Source: JBDIAR01 sp039812545
Lineage (GTDB): Bacteria; Actinomycetota; Actinomycetes; Actinomycetales; Dermatophilaceae
Reading direction: 5' to 3'
Length of the DNA: 32,902 nt
Assembly: GCA_039812545.1 (NCBI GenBank)
Contig: JBDIAR010000010.1
Location: 1 to 32,902 of the forward strand
The notes under the pieces were generated by a model. The model saw nothing but the letters and a program-made list of their open reading frames with translations, had not been told where the DNA came from and did not search any database. Every line of letters starts with the position of its first letter. The first letter of the stretch is position 1. The translations under genes and the position numbers were made by a program. Shown here one piece after another: positions 14,075-23,863 of this stretch.

Positions 14075-16285
14075 ATGGCTAAGATCCAGGTTCAGCCCAC
14101 GTTCCTCGATGAGACGGCAGCAGGACTGTTCACCCAAGGCCTCAACGGCCAGCCTCACGACCTGCTCGGCCAGCACGTGGGACCGTTCGGACTGACCGTC
14201 ACCGTCTACCGACCGTTGGCCCGCAGCGTCGGGATCCGGCTGGACGACGGCGACGAGTTCGAGTTGCTGCACGCCCGCGACGGCCTTTGGAGCGCAACGG
14301 TGCCCGGCGTCACCGAGACCCACGACTACCGGGTGCTCGTGACCTACGACGACGGCGTGGAGCACGTCCAGGACGACCCGTATCGCTTCGCCCCGACGCT
14401 TGGCGACATCGACCGCCACCTGATCAACGAGGGTCGCCACGAGGAACTGTGGAACGTCCTCGGCTCCCACATCCGGCGCTACGACGGGGCCCTGGGCCCG
14501 GTCAAGGGCGCGTCCTTCGCGGTCTGGGCACCGAACGCCCGCGCGGTCCACGTCATCGGTGACTTCAACGGGTGGGACTTCCGCAGCCACCCGATGCGCA
14601 TGCTCGGGCAGACCGGGATCTGGGAACTGTTCGTGCCCGGGGTCAGCGAGGGCGACAACTACCAGTACGCCGTCACCGGTGCCGACGGCGGGGTCCGCAC
14701 CAAGTCGGACCCGATGGCCCGCCGGACCGAATGCCCCCCGAAGGTCGCCTCCATCGTCACCGAGTCGGCATACACCTGGGCGGACGAGGACTGGATGACC
14801 CAGCGCCAGTCCAAGAACCCGCATGTCGGCCCGATGAGCGTCTACGAAGTCCACCTCGGATCGTGGCGGCAGGGCTCGACCTACCGTGATCTCGCCGAGC
14901 ATCTGGTCAACTACGTCGTCGACCTGGGCTTCACCCACATCGAGCTGATGCCCGTCATGGAGCACCCGTACGGCCCGAGCTGGGGCTACCAGGTCACCGG
15001 ATTCTTCGCTCCCACAGCACGTTTCGGCACCCCGGACGACTTCCGCTACCTCGTCGACCGGCTGCACCAGCACGGCATCGGCGTCATCTTGGACTGGGTC
15101 CCCGGCCACTTCCCCAAGGATGACTTCGGCCTGGCCCGGTTCGACGGGCAGGCGCTGTACGAGCACCCGGACCCGCGGCGCGGCGACCAGCCGGACTGGG
15201 GCACCCACGTCTTCGACTTCGGCCGCCCCGAGGTCCGCAACTTCCTCGTCGCCTCCGGGATCTACTGGCTGGAGGAGTTCCACATCGACGGGCTCCGGGT
15301 CGACGCCGTCGCCTCGATGCTCTACCTCGACTACTCCCGCCGGGACGGGGAGTGGCTGCCGAACGCCTTCGGCGGACGGGAGAACCTCGACGCGATCCAG
15401 TTCCTGCAGGAGACGAATGCGACTGTCTACAAGCGGGTTCCGGGCATCGTCACGATCGCCGAGGAGTCCACGTCGTGGGGTGGCGTCACCGGCAGCACCG
15501 ACTCCGGCGGCCTCGGCTTCGGCTACAAGTGGAATATGGGGTGGATGAACGACGCGCTGTCCTATCTGGGACGCGAGCCGATCCATCGCCAGTACCACCA
15601 CAACGACATGACCTTCTCGATGGTCTATGCCTACAGCGAGAACTTCATCCTGCCGATCAGTCACGACGAGGTCGTCCACGGCAAGGGGTCGCTGTTGCGC
15701 AAGATCCCGGGCTGGCGCGACGACCAACTCGCCACTCTGCGCGCCTTCCTGTCCTTCATGTGGAGCCACCCCGGCAAGCAACTGATCTTCATGGGCAGCG
15801 AGTTCGCCCAGGAGTCGGAGTGGGCCGACGGGCACAGCCTGGACTGGTGGCTGCTCGACCAACCGGCGCACTACCGGATCCACGCGCTCGTCAAGGACAT
15901 GAACCGGATCTACCGGGACCACCCCGCGCTGTGGGAACTCGACAACTCCCCCAACGGCTTCAGCTGGCTCAACGCCGACGACGCCGGCCACAACGTGTTC
16001 TCCTTCCTCCGGTTCGGGCAGCAGGCCAAGGACGGCACCACCCCGGCGCTGGCCTCGATCGTCAACTTCAGCGGGATGACGCACGAGCAGTACCGCATCG
16101 GGCTGCCGTTCGGTGGCACCTGGCAGGTCATCTTGGACACCGCCGGCTACCGTCCCGAGGCGCCGAGTTCGACCGGCACGACCGTCGTCGCCGAGGCCAT
16201 GCCGTGGAACAACCAGCCGTTCGCCGCCAATGTCGTCGTGCCCGCCATGTCCGGCGTCTGGCTGGTCCCCGTCGACCAAGTCTGA
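14075..16285 (+). CDS. glgB: 1,4-alpha-glucan branching enzyme GlgB
   Basis: This enzyme introduces alpha-1,6 branches into the linear glucan made by GlgE. The 736-residue product has two N-terminal beta-sandwich modules (the second is the CBM48 around AVWAPNARAVHVIGDFNGWD) and a GH13 barrel. The catalytic residues are Asp410 (DGLRVDAVASMLYLDYSR), Glu463 (TIAEESTSW) and Asp531 (ISHDEVVHGKGSLL), 53 and 68 residues apart as in E. coli GlgB. The motif usually read as DWVPAHFPKD is DWVPGHFPKD here. It starts 3 nt after the maltokinase stop, with AAAGGTGA as ribosome site. pgm follows after 79 nt. Confidence 0.96.
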   Translation: MAKIQVQPTFLDETAAGLFTQGLNGQPHDLLGQHVGPFGLTVTVYRPLARSVGIRLDDGDEFELLHARDGLWSATVPGVTETHDYRVLVTYDDGVEHVQDDPYRFAPTLGDIDRHLINEGRHEELWNVLGSHIRRYDGALGPVKGASFAVWAPNARAVHVIGDFNGWDFRSHPMRMLGQTGIWELFVPGVSEGDNYQYAVTGADGGVRTKSDPMARRTECPPKVASIVTESAYTWADEDWMTQRQSKNPHVGPMSVYEVHLGSWRQGSTYRDLAEHLVNYVVDLGFTHIELMPVMEHPYGPSWGYQVTGFFAPTARFGTPDDFRYLVDRLHQHGIGVILDWVPGHFPKDDFGLARFDGQALYEHPDPRRGDQPDWGTHVFDFGRPEVRNFLVASGIYWLEEFHIDGLRVDAVASMLYLDYSRRDGEWLPNAFGGRENLDAIQFLQETNATVYKRVPGIVTIAEESTSWGGVTGSTDSGGLGFGYKWNMGWMNDALSYLGREPIHRQYHHNDMTFSMVYAYSENFILPISHDEVVHGKGSLLRKIPGWRDDQLATLRAFLSFMWSHPGKQLIFMGSEFAQESEWADGHSLDWWLLDQPAHYRIHALVKDMNRIYRDHPALWELDNSPNGFSWLNADDAGHNVFSFLRFGQQAKDGTTPALASIVNFSGMTHEQYRIGLPFGGTWQVILDTAGYRPEAPSSTGTTVVAEAMPWNNQPFAANVVVPAMSGVWLVPVDQV

Positions 16286-16364
16286 TCGCCAGCGGGTCCG
16301 ACCGCCGCCTCGTTCGATCCGCAGTCGCCACAGCCCTGTTCGCCCACGCAGCAAGGAGTGTTCG

Positions 16365-18008
16365 ATGATCCACCCCCGCGCCGGCCAGGTCGCCTCCCCC
16401 GAGGACCTCGTCGACATCGCCGCCCTCCTGGACGCCTACTACGCGCTCAAGCCGGACGCCACGAATCCGGACCAGATGGTCGTGTTCGGCACCTCGGGCC
16501 ACCGCGGCTCGAGCCTGAAGACGGCGTTCAACGAGGATCACATCCTGGCCACCACCCAGGCGATCTGCGAGTACCGCGCCTCGGTCGGCGTCGGCGGGCC
16601 ACTGTTCATCGGCCGTGACACGCACGCGCTGTCCGAACCGGCCTGGAAGTCGGCACTGGAGGTTCTCGTCGCCAACGGCGTGGATGTCCGGGTCGACAAC
16701 CGGGACTCGTGGACCCCGACGCCGGCCGTCTCGCTGGCCATCCTGACGGCGAACCGCGGCAAAGCCGCCGACGCACCCGACCTCGCCGACGGCATCGTCG
16801 TCACCCCGTCGCACAACCCGCCGTACGACGGCGGCTTCAAGTACAACCCGACGCACGGCGGGCCCGCGGACACCGACGCGACCTCGGTGATCGCCAAGCG
16901 CGCCAACGAGATCATCGTCGGCGGCCTGACCGAGGTGAAGCGCGTTCCCTTCGACCAGGCGCGGGCCGCCGTCGGCGAGTACGACTTCATGGGCGCCTAC
17001 GTCGACGACCTGCCCAATGTCGTCGACATCGCGGCGATCCGCGACGCCGGGGTGCGGATCGGCGCCGACCCGCTCGGCGGGGCGTCGGTGGAGTACTGGG
17101 CGGCGATCGCCGAACGTCATGGCCTGAACCTCACCGTGGTCAACCCGAACGTCGACCCGCAGTGGGCGTTCATGACCTTGGACTGGGACGGCAAGATCCG
17201 AATGGACTGCTCCAGCCCGTATGCCATGGCGTCCCTCATCGACAAGCGCGACGACTACGACGTGGCGACCGGCAACGACGCGGACTCCGACCGGCACGGA
17301 ATCGTCACCCCGGACGCCGGGCTGATGAATCCCAACCACTACCTGGCCGTCGCCATCCAGTACCTCTACGGCGGCGCTCGGCCGGGTTGGCCGGCGGGGG
17401 CCGCGATCGGCAAGACGCTGGTCTCCAGTTCGATGATCGACCGGGTCGCCGAGGACCTCGACCGGCCGCTCGTCGAGGTCCCGGTCGGGTTCAAGTGGTT
17501 CGTCCCGGGGCTGATCGACGGCTCCTTCGGGTTCGGCGGTGAGGAGTCGGCCGGGGCGTCCTTCCTCCGGCTGGACGGCTCGGTGTGGACCACCGACAAG
17601 GACGGCATCATCTTGTGCCTGCTCGCCGCCGAGATCATCGCCAAGGCCGGTAAGTCCCCGAGCCAGCACTACGCCGAGTTGACCGCGAAGCACGGCGAAC
17701 CGGCATACGCCCGGATCGACGCACCGGCCAACCGCGAGCAGAAGGCGCGCCTGGGCAAGCTGACCCCCGACGCGGTATCCGCCGATCAGCTCGCCGGCGA
17801 GGTGATCACCGCCAAGCTGACCGCGGCGCCCGGCAATGGAGCGGCGATCGGCGGCCTGAAGGTGACCACGGAGCACGCCTGGTTCGCCGCGCGGCCGAGC
17901 GGGACCGAGGACGTCTACAAGATCTACGCAGAGTCGTTCAAGGGCCCCGAGCATCTCGCGCAGGTCCAGGCCGAGGCCAAGACCGTCGTCGACGCCGCCC
18001 TCAGTTAG
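16365..18008 (+). CDS. pgm: Phosphoglucomutase (alpha-D-glucose phosphate specific)
   Basis: This enzyme interconverts glucose-1-phosphate and glucose-6-phosphate, linking GlgP output to glycolysis and to sugar-nucleotide synthesis. The 547-residue product matches E. coli Pgm in length. Motifs in order are VVFGTSGHRGSSLKTAFNE, the phosphoserine loop VVTPSHNPPYDGG with Ser149, the metal loop DADSDRHG with Asp305/307/309, sugar recognition GGEESAGASF, and the phosphate loop RPSGTEDVYKIY. The ATG has AAGGAG 6 nt upstream; the frame is open further upstream but without similarity. It closes the glgE operon and ends 36 nt before the convergent ybbN-like gene. Confidence 0.96.
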   Translation: MIHPRAGQVASPEDLVDIAALLDAYYALKPDATNPDQMVVFGTSGHRGSSLKTAFNEDHILATTQAICEYRASVGVGGPLFIGRDTHALSEPAWKSALEVLVANGVDVRVDNRDSWTPTPAVSLAILTANRGKAADAPDLADGIVVTPSHNPPYDGGFKYNPTHGGPADTDATSVIAKRANEIIVGGLTEVKRVPFDQARAAVGEYDFMGAYVDDLPNVVDIAAIRDAGVRIGADPLGGASVEYWAAIAERHGLNLTVVNPNVDPQWAFMTLDWDGKIRMDCSSPYAMASLIDKRDDYDVATGNDADSDRHGIVTPDAGLMNPNHYLAVAIQYLYGGARPGWPAGAAIGKTLVSSSMIDRVAEDLDRPLVEVPVGFKWFVPGLIDGSFGFGGEESAGASFLRLDGSVWTTDKDGIILCLLAAEIIAKAGKSPSQHYAELTAKHGEPAYARIDAPANREQKARLGKLTPDAVSADQLAGEVITAKLTAAPGNGAAIGGLKVTTEHAWFAARPSGTEDVYKIYAESFKGPEHLAQVQAEAKTVVDAALS

Positions 18009-18044
18009 TCGTCCGGCCCCCGGTTCAGCTCGGTTCGCCGCGGG

Positions 18045-19034
18045 TCAGAACAAGGCGGCCGTCAGGGCCTTGCGAGCCGCGACGACCCGCGGGTCGGAGG
18101 CCCCGACGACGGCGAAGAGTTCGAGCAGCCGGTCGCGGACGACGGTGCGTTCGTCGCCGGCCGTGATCCGGACCGTGTCGATCAGTCGACGGAACGCGTC
18201 CTCCACGTGTCCACCGAGGACGTCCAGATCGGCCACGGCGAGTTGGGCGGTCACGTCGTCGGGCTGGGCCGCCGCCTGGGCGCGCACGGCCTGCGGGTCG
18301 ACGCCGTCGGTGCGGCGCAGCAGGTCGACCTGAGCCAGCCCCACCCGGGCCTCTTCGTCCTTGGGGTTGTCGGCCAGCGCTTGGTGGAAGGCCGCCGCGG
18401 CCGCCTTGTAGTCGCCCGCGTCGATGGCGTCGTACGCCCGTTGCAGGGTTTCGGGGAGTTCCGCGGGCTCCTCCGGCACGGCCGCCACCGTGTCGTCGGG
18501 ACCGGCGGGCACCCGCCCGGTGACCCCCGACTGGATCGCGACCTGGACCAGTTGGTCGAAGAGCTGACGGAGCACCTCGTCGGGCTGCGGATCGCCGAAC
18601 AGCGGGACCGGCTGACCCTGGAGGAAGGCGACGCACATCGGCAGCTGGCCCTGCACGAAGGCCTGCACGAGAGCGGGATTGGTGTCGACGTTGATCCGAG
18701 CGAGTTGCAGGCGGCCCTCGTAGCTGCGGATGACGGCGGCCACCTGGTCGGACAACTCGACGGACTGCGGCTGGCGGGGTGACCACAGCAGCATGACCAC
18801 GGGGTAGCGCACGCTGGCGCTGACGAGTTGCTGGAAGTTCGCCTCGTCGGCGTCCACCACATAGCCCTGGGCGACGGAGCCCGCCGTGGCGGACGGTGGA
18901 CGAGAACCCTGGTCGCCACCGGCCGGACCGCCGGGGCGGGCCGGACCGCGACCGGCACCCGCCGCCCCGGGACGTCGCAGGGCCGACAGATCGACGGCGC
19001 CGCGCAGCGCAGAGCCGAATGGCTGGTTGCTCAT
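18045..19034 (-). CDS. Thioredoxin-fold/TPR protein of YbbN (CnoX) type, no CxxC
   Basis: The 329-residue protein has a disordered Gly/Pro/Ala/Arg-rich N-terminus (about 10-50), a thioredoxin fold (about 55-165), then a TPR-like helical region (LQRAYDAIDAGDYKAAAAAF, DEEARVGLAQVDLL). In place of the CGPC motif it has WSPRQPQS: Gln88 and Ser91 stand where the redox cysteines would be, while the cis-Pro region (QLPMCVAF) is kept. By analogy with E. coli YbbN/CnoX it may be a chaperone-like holdase without redox activity; this is inference. The start has a strong AGGAGG site. Upstream lie a perfect hairpin and three 11-bp repeats that may control it. Confidence 0.82.
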   Translation of the reverse strand: MSNQPFGSALRGAVDLSALRRPGAAGAGRGPARPGGPAGGDQGSRPPSATAGSVAQGYVVDADEANFQQLVSASVRYPVVMLLWSPRQPQSVELSDQVAAVIRSYEGRLQLARINVDTNPALVQAFVQGQLPMCVAFLQGQPVPLFGDPQPDEVLRQLFDQLVQVAIQSGVTGRVPAGPDDTVAAVPEEPAELPETLQRAYDAIDAGDYKAAAAAFHQALADNPKDEEARVGLAQVDLLRRTDGVDPQAVRAQAAAQPDDVTAQLAVADLDVLGGHVEDAFRRLIDTVRITAGDERTVVRDRLLELFAVVGASDPRVVAARKALTAALF

Positions 19035-19055
19035 CGGAACGTGCCTCCTGGGGTC

Positions 19056-19075
19056 ATGCCTCGCAGGTGAGGCAT
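19056..19075. promoter_or_regulatory. Perfect inverted repeat in the ybbN-like leader
   Basis: ATGCCTC (19056-19062) and GAGGCAT (19069-19075) form a 7-bp perfect inverted repeat with a 6-nt loop. It lies 22 nt upstream of the start codon and just before the ribosome site. It could be an operator or an mRNA stem-loop. Confidence 0.45.
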
Positions 19076-19092
19076 CGGGTCGGCGCCTGAGG

Positions 19093-19125
19093 GGACGGAA
19101 AGCGGACGGAAAGGGGACGGAAAAC
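19093..19125. repeat. Three 11-bp direct repeats (GGACGGAAAG) upstream of the ybbN-like gene
   Basis: GGACGGAAA occurs at 19093, 19104 and 19115, an exact 11-bp period, or about one helical turn. On the coding strand of the ybbN-like gene these read TTTCCGTCC, 60-90 nt before the start. Helically phased direct repeats are typical of cooperative activator or repressor boxes. Beyond them, the rest of the 19035-19177 gap shows no clear terminator for icmA. Confidence 0.6.
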
Positions 19126-19177
19126 ACCACCACCTTACGCGAGCCGCAGGCGCGGCCCCCAACCCGACCGGACGGGC

Positions 19178-20932
<1,755 letters not shown>

Positions 20933-20949
20933 CGCGGCCTCCTCGCCGA

Positions 20950-20990
20950 GAAACAGGTTTGTGACGAGGGTAACGCCGGACGCCACGTCA
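20950..20990 (-). promoter_or_regulatory. Possible icmA control region
   Basis: On the minus strand, TTGACG is followed 13 nt later by TACCCT, too short for a normal sigma-70 spacer. GTTACCCTCGTCAC in the same place is an imperfect inverted repeat resembling the GTTAC-N6-GTAAC site upstream of etfB. The evidence is weak. The 147-nt gap has nothing else recognisable. Confidence 0.2.
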
Positions 20991-21079
20991 AGCGCTCGGC
21001 GAACGGTCCCCGTCCGGGTCGGCGGCACGGGTCTGCGCCAAAGCGGTGCCGGCGTTCCGCTGGCCGGGTTCCGAGCGCG

Positions 21080-21439
21080 TCATGCGCGCCCCTGCGCCGA
21101 CCCGTCGGGCAGCCGACGGATCAATCGGATCTCCGGGGTCTTCGTCGGTTCGTGCACCTGTCGGCCGCCTTCGTCGACGAACCCCCAGCGGCGGTCTCTG
21201 CCGGGGCTGGCGGAGGCGAACCCCACGATCCGGCCGTCGCCGTCCCGGGCCACCCAGGTCCGCGCCCCTTCGATCTCCGGCCGCTCGGCGCGCTGTTTCC
21301 ATCCGGCGGCGAAGACCTCCGGATCCAGGGCGGCGAGATAGTCCGCCGGCATGTGGGCGGCATACGCCTCCCGCCAGACGGCCACGTGAACCAGGCCGAG
21401 TTCGTCCGCATCGCCGATCGCAAGAGGACGAATATCCAT
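21080..21439 (-). pseudogene. Truncated GNAT acetyltransferase (N-terminal half only)
   Basis: The first 80 residues are a typical GNAT N-terminus: MDIRPLAIGDADELGLVHVAVWREAY, then HMPADYLAALDPEVFAAGWKQRAE and TWVARDGDGRIVGFASASPGRD. The acetyl-CoA-binding half that should follow (ELYALYV..RxxGxG..) is absent. The last 40 residues (ending LPDGSAQGRA) match nothing I recognise, and I cannot find the missing motif in the other two frames downstream, so this is a deletion or replacement rather than a simple frameshift. It starts 5 nt after the preceding thiamine-binding-like gene. It could be a dead gene or a short protein with a new role. Confidence 0.6.
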
Positions 21440-21444
21440 GCTGT

Positions 21445-21759
21445 TCAGTCGTCTTCGAGTTGCTCGCGGACCGCGGCGTCGAGGCGGGCGACCTTGCCGT
21501 CGATCTCGCCGGTGTGGCCGGGACGGATATCGGCCTTCATGACCAGCGAGACCCGCGGGGAGATCGCGGTGAGTTCGTCGACGCAGGCCTTGACCACCGC
21601 CATGATCTCGTCCCAGTCCCCCTCCAGGGTGGTGAACATCGCGTCGGTGCGGTGCGGAATGCCGGAGGCGCGCACGACCCGGATCGCCCGGGCGACGGCC
21701 TGGCTGACCGAACCGGTGTCGTCGGCGGTGGTCGGGGCGATCGAGAAGGCGAGCAGCAT
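21445..21759 (-). CDS. Thiamine-binding-like protein, MTH1187/YkoF family
   Basis: The 104-residue product fits the small ferredoxin-like-fold family Thiamine_BP (formerly DUF77): LLAFSIAPTT, VVRASGIPHRTDAMFTTLEG, DWDEIMAVVKACVDEL, then RVSLVMKADIRPG. Family members bind thiamine or related small molecules; no catalytic activity is known. I chose the ATG at 21759, where most homologues begin; an in-frame GTG at 21768 is possible. It sits between the double-GNAT gene and the truncated GNAT with a 5-nt downstream gap, so it is in a transcription unit with them. I see no functional link to the mutase genes. Confidence 0.85.
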   Translation of the reverse strand: MLLAFSIAPTTADDTGSVSQAVARAIRVVRASGIPHRTDAMFTTLEGDWDEIMAVVKACVDELTAISPRVSLVMKADIRPGHTGEIDGKVARLDAAVREQLEDD

Positions 21760-21815
21760 ACGGGTCACGATAACCGGCTCATGCCGTCGTGACGGCGCGA
21801 GCGCGGCCCGCAGGA

Positions 21816-22832
21816 TCAGTCGGTCAAGACGCGCTTGAGGTCGAGCAGGTGTTCGAGCACCTCGAAGCCGAGCCGCTCGTTGATGCCCACCATCCACCGG
21901 TTGGTCTCGGCGTTGCACGTGGTGACGCGCCGAGCGCCGGGGAAGCCGTCCTGCAGTTGGCGCAGGTTCGCGACCTTGACCGCCGTGCCGAGGCGGCGCC
22001 CCCGGTGGTCGCGATGGACATAGGTCCCCCACTGGTGGACGTGTTCGGGATCTGCGGAGACGATCAGGTCGGTGTGCGCGGCGACGGCACGGGTCGCGCG
22101 GTGCACCGCGATCGTGGTCAGGCGGGTGCGCCCGGCGCCGGCGAGGGTTTCGACCATGGCCCGATACTCCTGCGGCGTATGCGTTTCCGGCTCGAAGTCG
22201 ATGTCTCCGGTCGGCGCGTCGACGCCGAGGAGATTGCCGATCTCGCAATAGCCCTGCTGGTACTCCTGCGGGATGAGGCCGGCGTAGGCCAGCACGTCGT
22301 AATCGGCCGCCCAGTACGGCCGTGCGTCGGCCTCCAGTCGCCCCAGCAGTGTCTCGTCCATCGGGAGGGCGAGTTGGCGGCCGACCTCGAGATTGGCAAC
22401 GGAGTACCCCACGGCCTCGGCGAATCGGGCGTGCGGGTGCGTCAGGTCTCCGGGTGGGATGAAGGTCTCGGCGAGGAGAACGGTCCGGTCGAGTTGCCGG
22501 GCTCGTTCGTCGACCGCCTCGGCCAGGGTCGATCCGGCTCCTCTCCGGCGGGCGACCGGCGTTACCGCTATCTCCAGCCAGAGTTGAGTCGTGTTGCTGG
22601 TCAAGGGAATCCACAACAGGGCCACGCCGACGAGGTCGTCCCCGTCGAAGGCGCCGAGCACCTCGTGCTCCTCCATCGCGGTCACGTGCCGGGCCTCGGC
22701 CGTCCACTCGACGAAGGTGCGCGGCGTCTCCCATGGGCGCTCGAAACTGATTGCGGCACTGTGGATGTCGTGGGCTCCCGCCATCTGGTCGTCACTGGCC
22801 AGATCGAGCGGGCGCACGGCATACGAGGGCAT
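21816..22832 (-). CDS. Double-domain GNAT acetyltransferase
   Basis: The 338-residue protein holds two GNAT domains. The first (about 1-160) has LEIAVTPVARRRGAGSTLAE, a clear acetyl-CoA loop (R/QxxGxG/A). The second (about 180-338) has TYVHRDHRGRRLGTAVKVAN and then NRWMVGINERLGFEVLEH, the other GNAT hallmark. Such tandem GNATs in actinobacteria include mycothiol-synthase-like and antibiotic-modifying proteins; the substrate here is unknown. The start ATG (MPSYAVRPLD) was chosen because the preceding frame has no GNAT similarity. It lies 58 nt after meaB on the same strand. Confidence 0.85.
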   Translation of the reverse strand: MPSYAVRPLDLASDDQMAGAHDIHSAAISFERPWETPRTFVEWTAEARHVTAMEEHEVLGAFDGDDLVGVALLWIPLTSNTTQLWLEIAVTPVARRRGAGSTLAEAVDERARQLDRTVLLAETFIPPGDLTHPHARFAEAVGYSVANLEVGRQLALPMDETLLGRLEADARPYWAADYDVLAYAGLIPQEYQQGYCEIGNLLGVDAPTGDIDFEPETHTPQEYRAMVETLAGAGRTRLTTIAVHRATRAVAAHTDLIVSADPEHVHQWGTYVHRDHRGRRLGTAVKVANLRQLQDGFPGARRVTTCNAETNRWMVGINERLGFEVLEHLLDLKRVLTD

Positions 22833-22890
22833 GAAGATGAAGGTACCCAGCCGAACCAGGCCGACACGAACCTTTTTCGGTGCGCCGCCC

Positions 22891-23850
22891 TCAGAGGATC
22901 TGGGCGACGATCCGGTCGGCGGCGGTGTACGGGTCGACGGTGCCGTCGACGACGCCGGCGGCCAGGCTCTCCAGGTCGTGCCCGGTGCGCAGGTCGCCGA
23001 TCCGGGCCCGCAGCGCATCCAGGGTGATCGTCTCGATCTCGTCGGCGGCCCGGGCCAGGCGCCGGGCGCGCAGCTTGCCGCTCGTGTCGAGCCACTCCTC
23101 GTGGGCGGTGATCGAGGCGACGACGTCGTCGCCGCCCTCCCCGGACGAGGCGATCGTCTTGACGACTGCGGGCTGCCAGTCGTCGTCGGCCCGGCGCTCG
23201 CCGAGGGACAGCATGTGCTTGAGGTCGCGCACCGTGGCATCCGCGCCGTCGCGGTCGGCCTTGTTGACCACGAAGATGTCGCCGATTTCGAGGATGCCGG
23301 CCTTGGCGGCCTGTATGCCGTCGCCCATGCCGGGCGCGAGGAGGACCAGCGTGGTGTCGGCCAGCGCGGCGATCTCGACCTCGGACTGCCCGACGCCGAC
23401 GGTTTCGACGATGACGACGTCGCAACCGGCGGCGTCAAGAACCCGAATCGCCTGCGGCGTGGTCCAACTCAGCCCACCGAGATGACCGCGGGAGGCCATC
23501 GACCGGATATAGACGCCGGGGTCGAGGGCGTGCTCCTGCATCCTGATCCGGTCGCCGAGCAGCGCCCCGCCGGAGAACGGCGAACTCGGGTCGACGGCGA
23601 GGACGCCCACCCGCTTGCCGGCGTCGCGGTACTCCCCGACGAGCATCGACGTCGAGGTCGACTTGCCCACCCCGGGTGACCCGGTCACCCCGACGACGTG
23701 GGCGTGACCGGTGTGCGGGGCCAGTGCGGCACTGACCTCGCGCATGGCGGGGTGCCCGTCCTCGATGAGCGAGATCAGGCGCGCGACGGCGCGTGGTGCA
23801 CCGTCGCGCGCCTGCTCGACGAGGGCCGGGACGTCGACGACTCGGGCCAC
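22891..23850 (-). CDS. meaB: MeaB/ArgK-type GTPase, chaperone of B12-dependent mutases
   Basis: This G3E-family GTPase protects and reloads adenosylcobalamin in methylmalonyl-CoA-type mutases. The 319-residue product shows the P-loop GSPGVGKS (57-64), the AVDPSSPFSGGALLGDRIRM switch region that is diagnostic of MeaB, VETVGVGQSE in the place of the Walker B/DxxG element, and NKAD for guanine recognition. Starting with GTG, it lies only 13 nt after the thiolase stop. Its natural client here is the icmA-type mutase three genes downstream. Fusion proteins (IcmF) combine these two functions; here they are separate genes. Confidence 0.94.
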   Translation of the reverse strand: MARVVDVPALVEQARDGAPRAVARLISLIEDGHPAMREVSAALAPHTGHAHVVGVTGSPGVGKSTSTSMLVGEYRDAGKRVGVLAVDPSSPFSGGALLGDRIRMQEHALDPGVYIRSMASRGHLGGLSWTTPQAIRVLDAAGCDVVIVETVGVGQSEVEIAALADTTLVLLAPGMGDGIQAAKAGILEIGDIFVVNKADRDGADATVRDLKHMLSLGERRADDDWQPAVVKTIASSGEGGDDVVASITAHEEWLDTSGKLRARRLARAADEIETITLDALRARIGDLRTGHDLESLAAGVVDGTVDPYTAADRIVAQIL

Positions 23851-23863
23851 GTCGGGAACGCGA

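Noticed and set aside
14060..17954. Long minus-strand open frames opposite glgB (14060-16417) and pgm (16128-17954)
   Set aside because: They are antisense shadows; the plus-strand genes carry full catalytic motifs and coupled starts.
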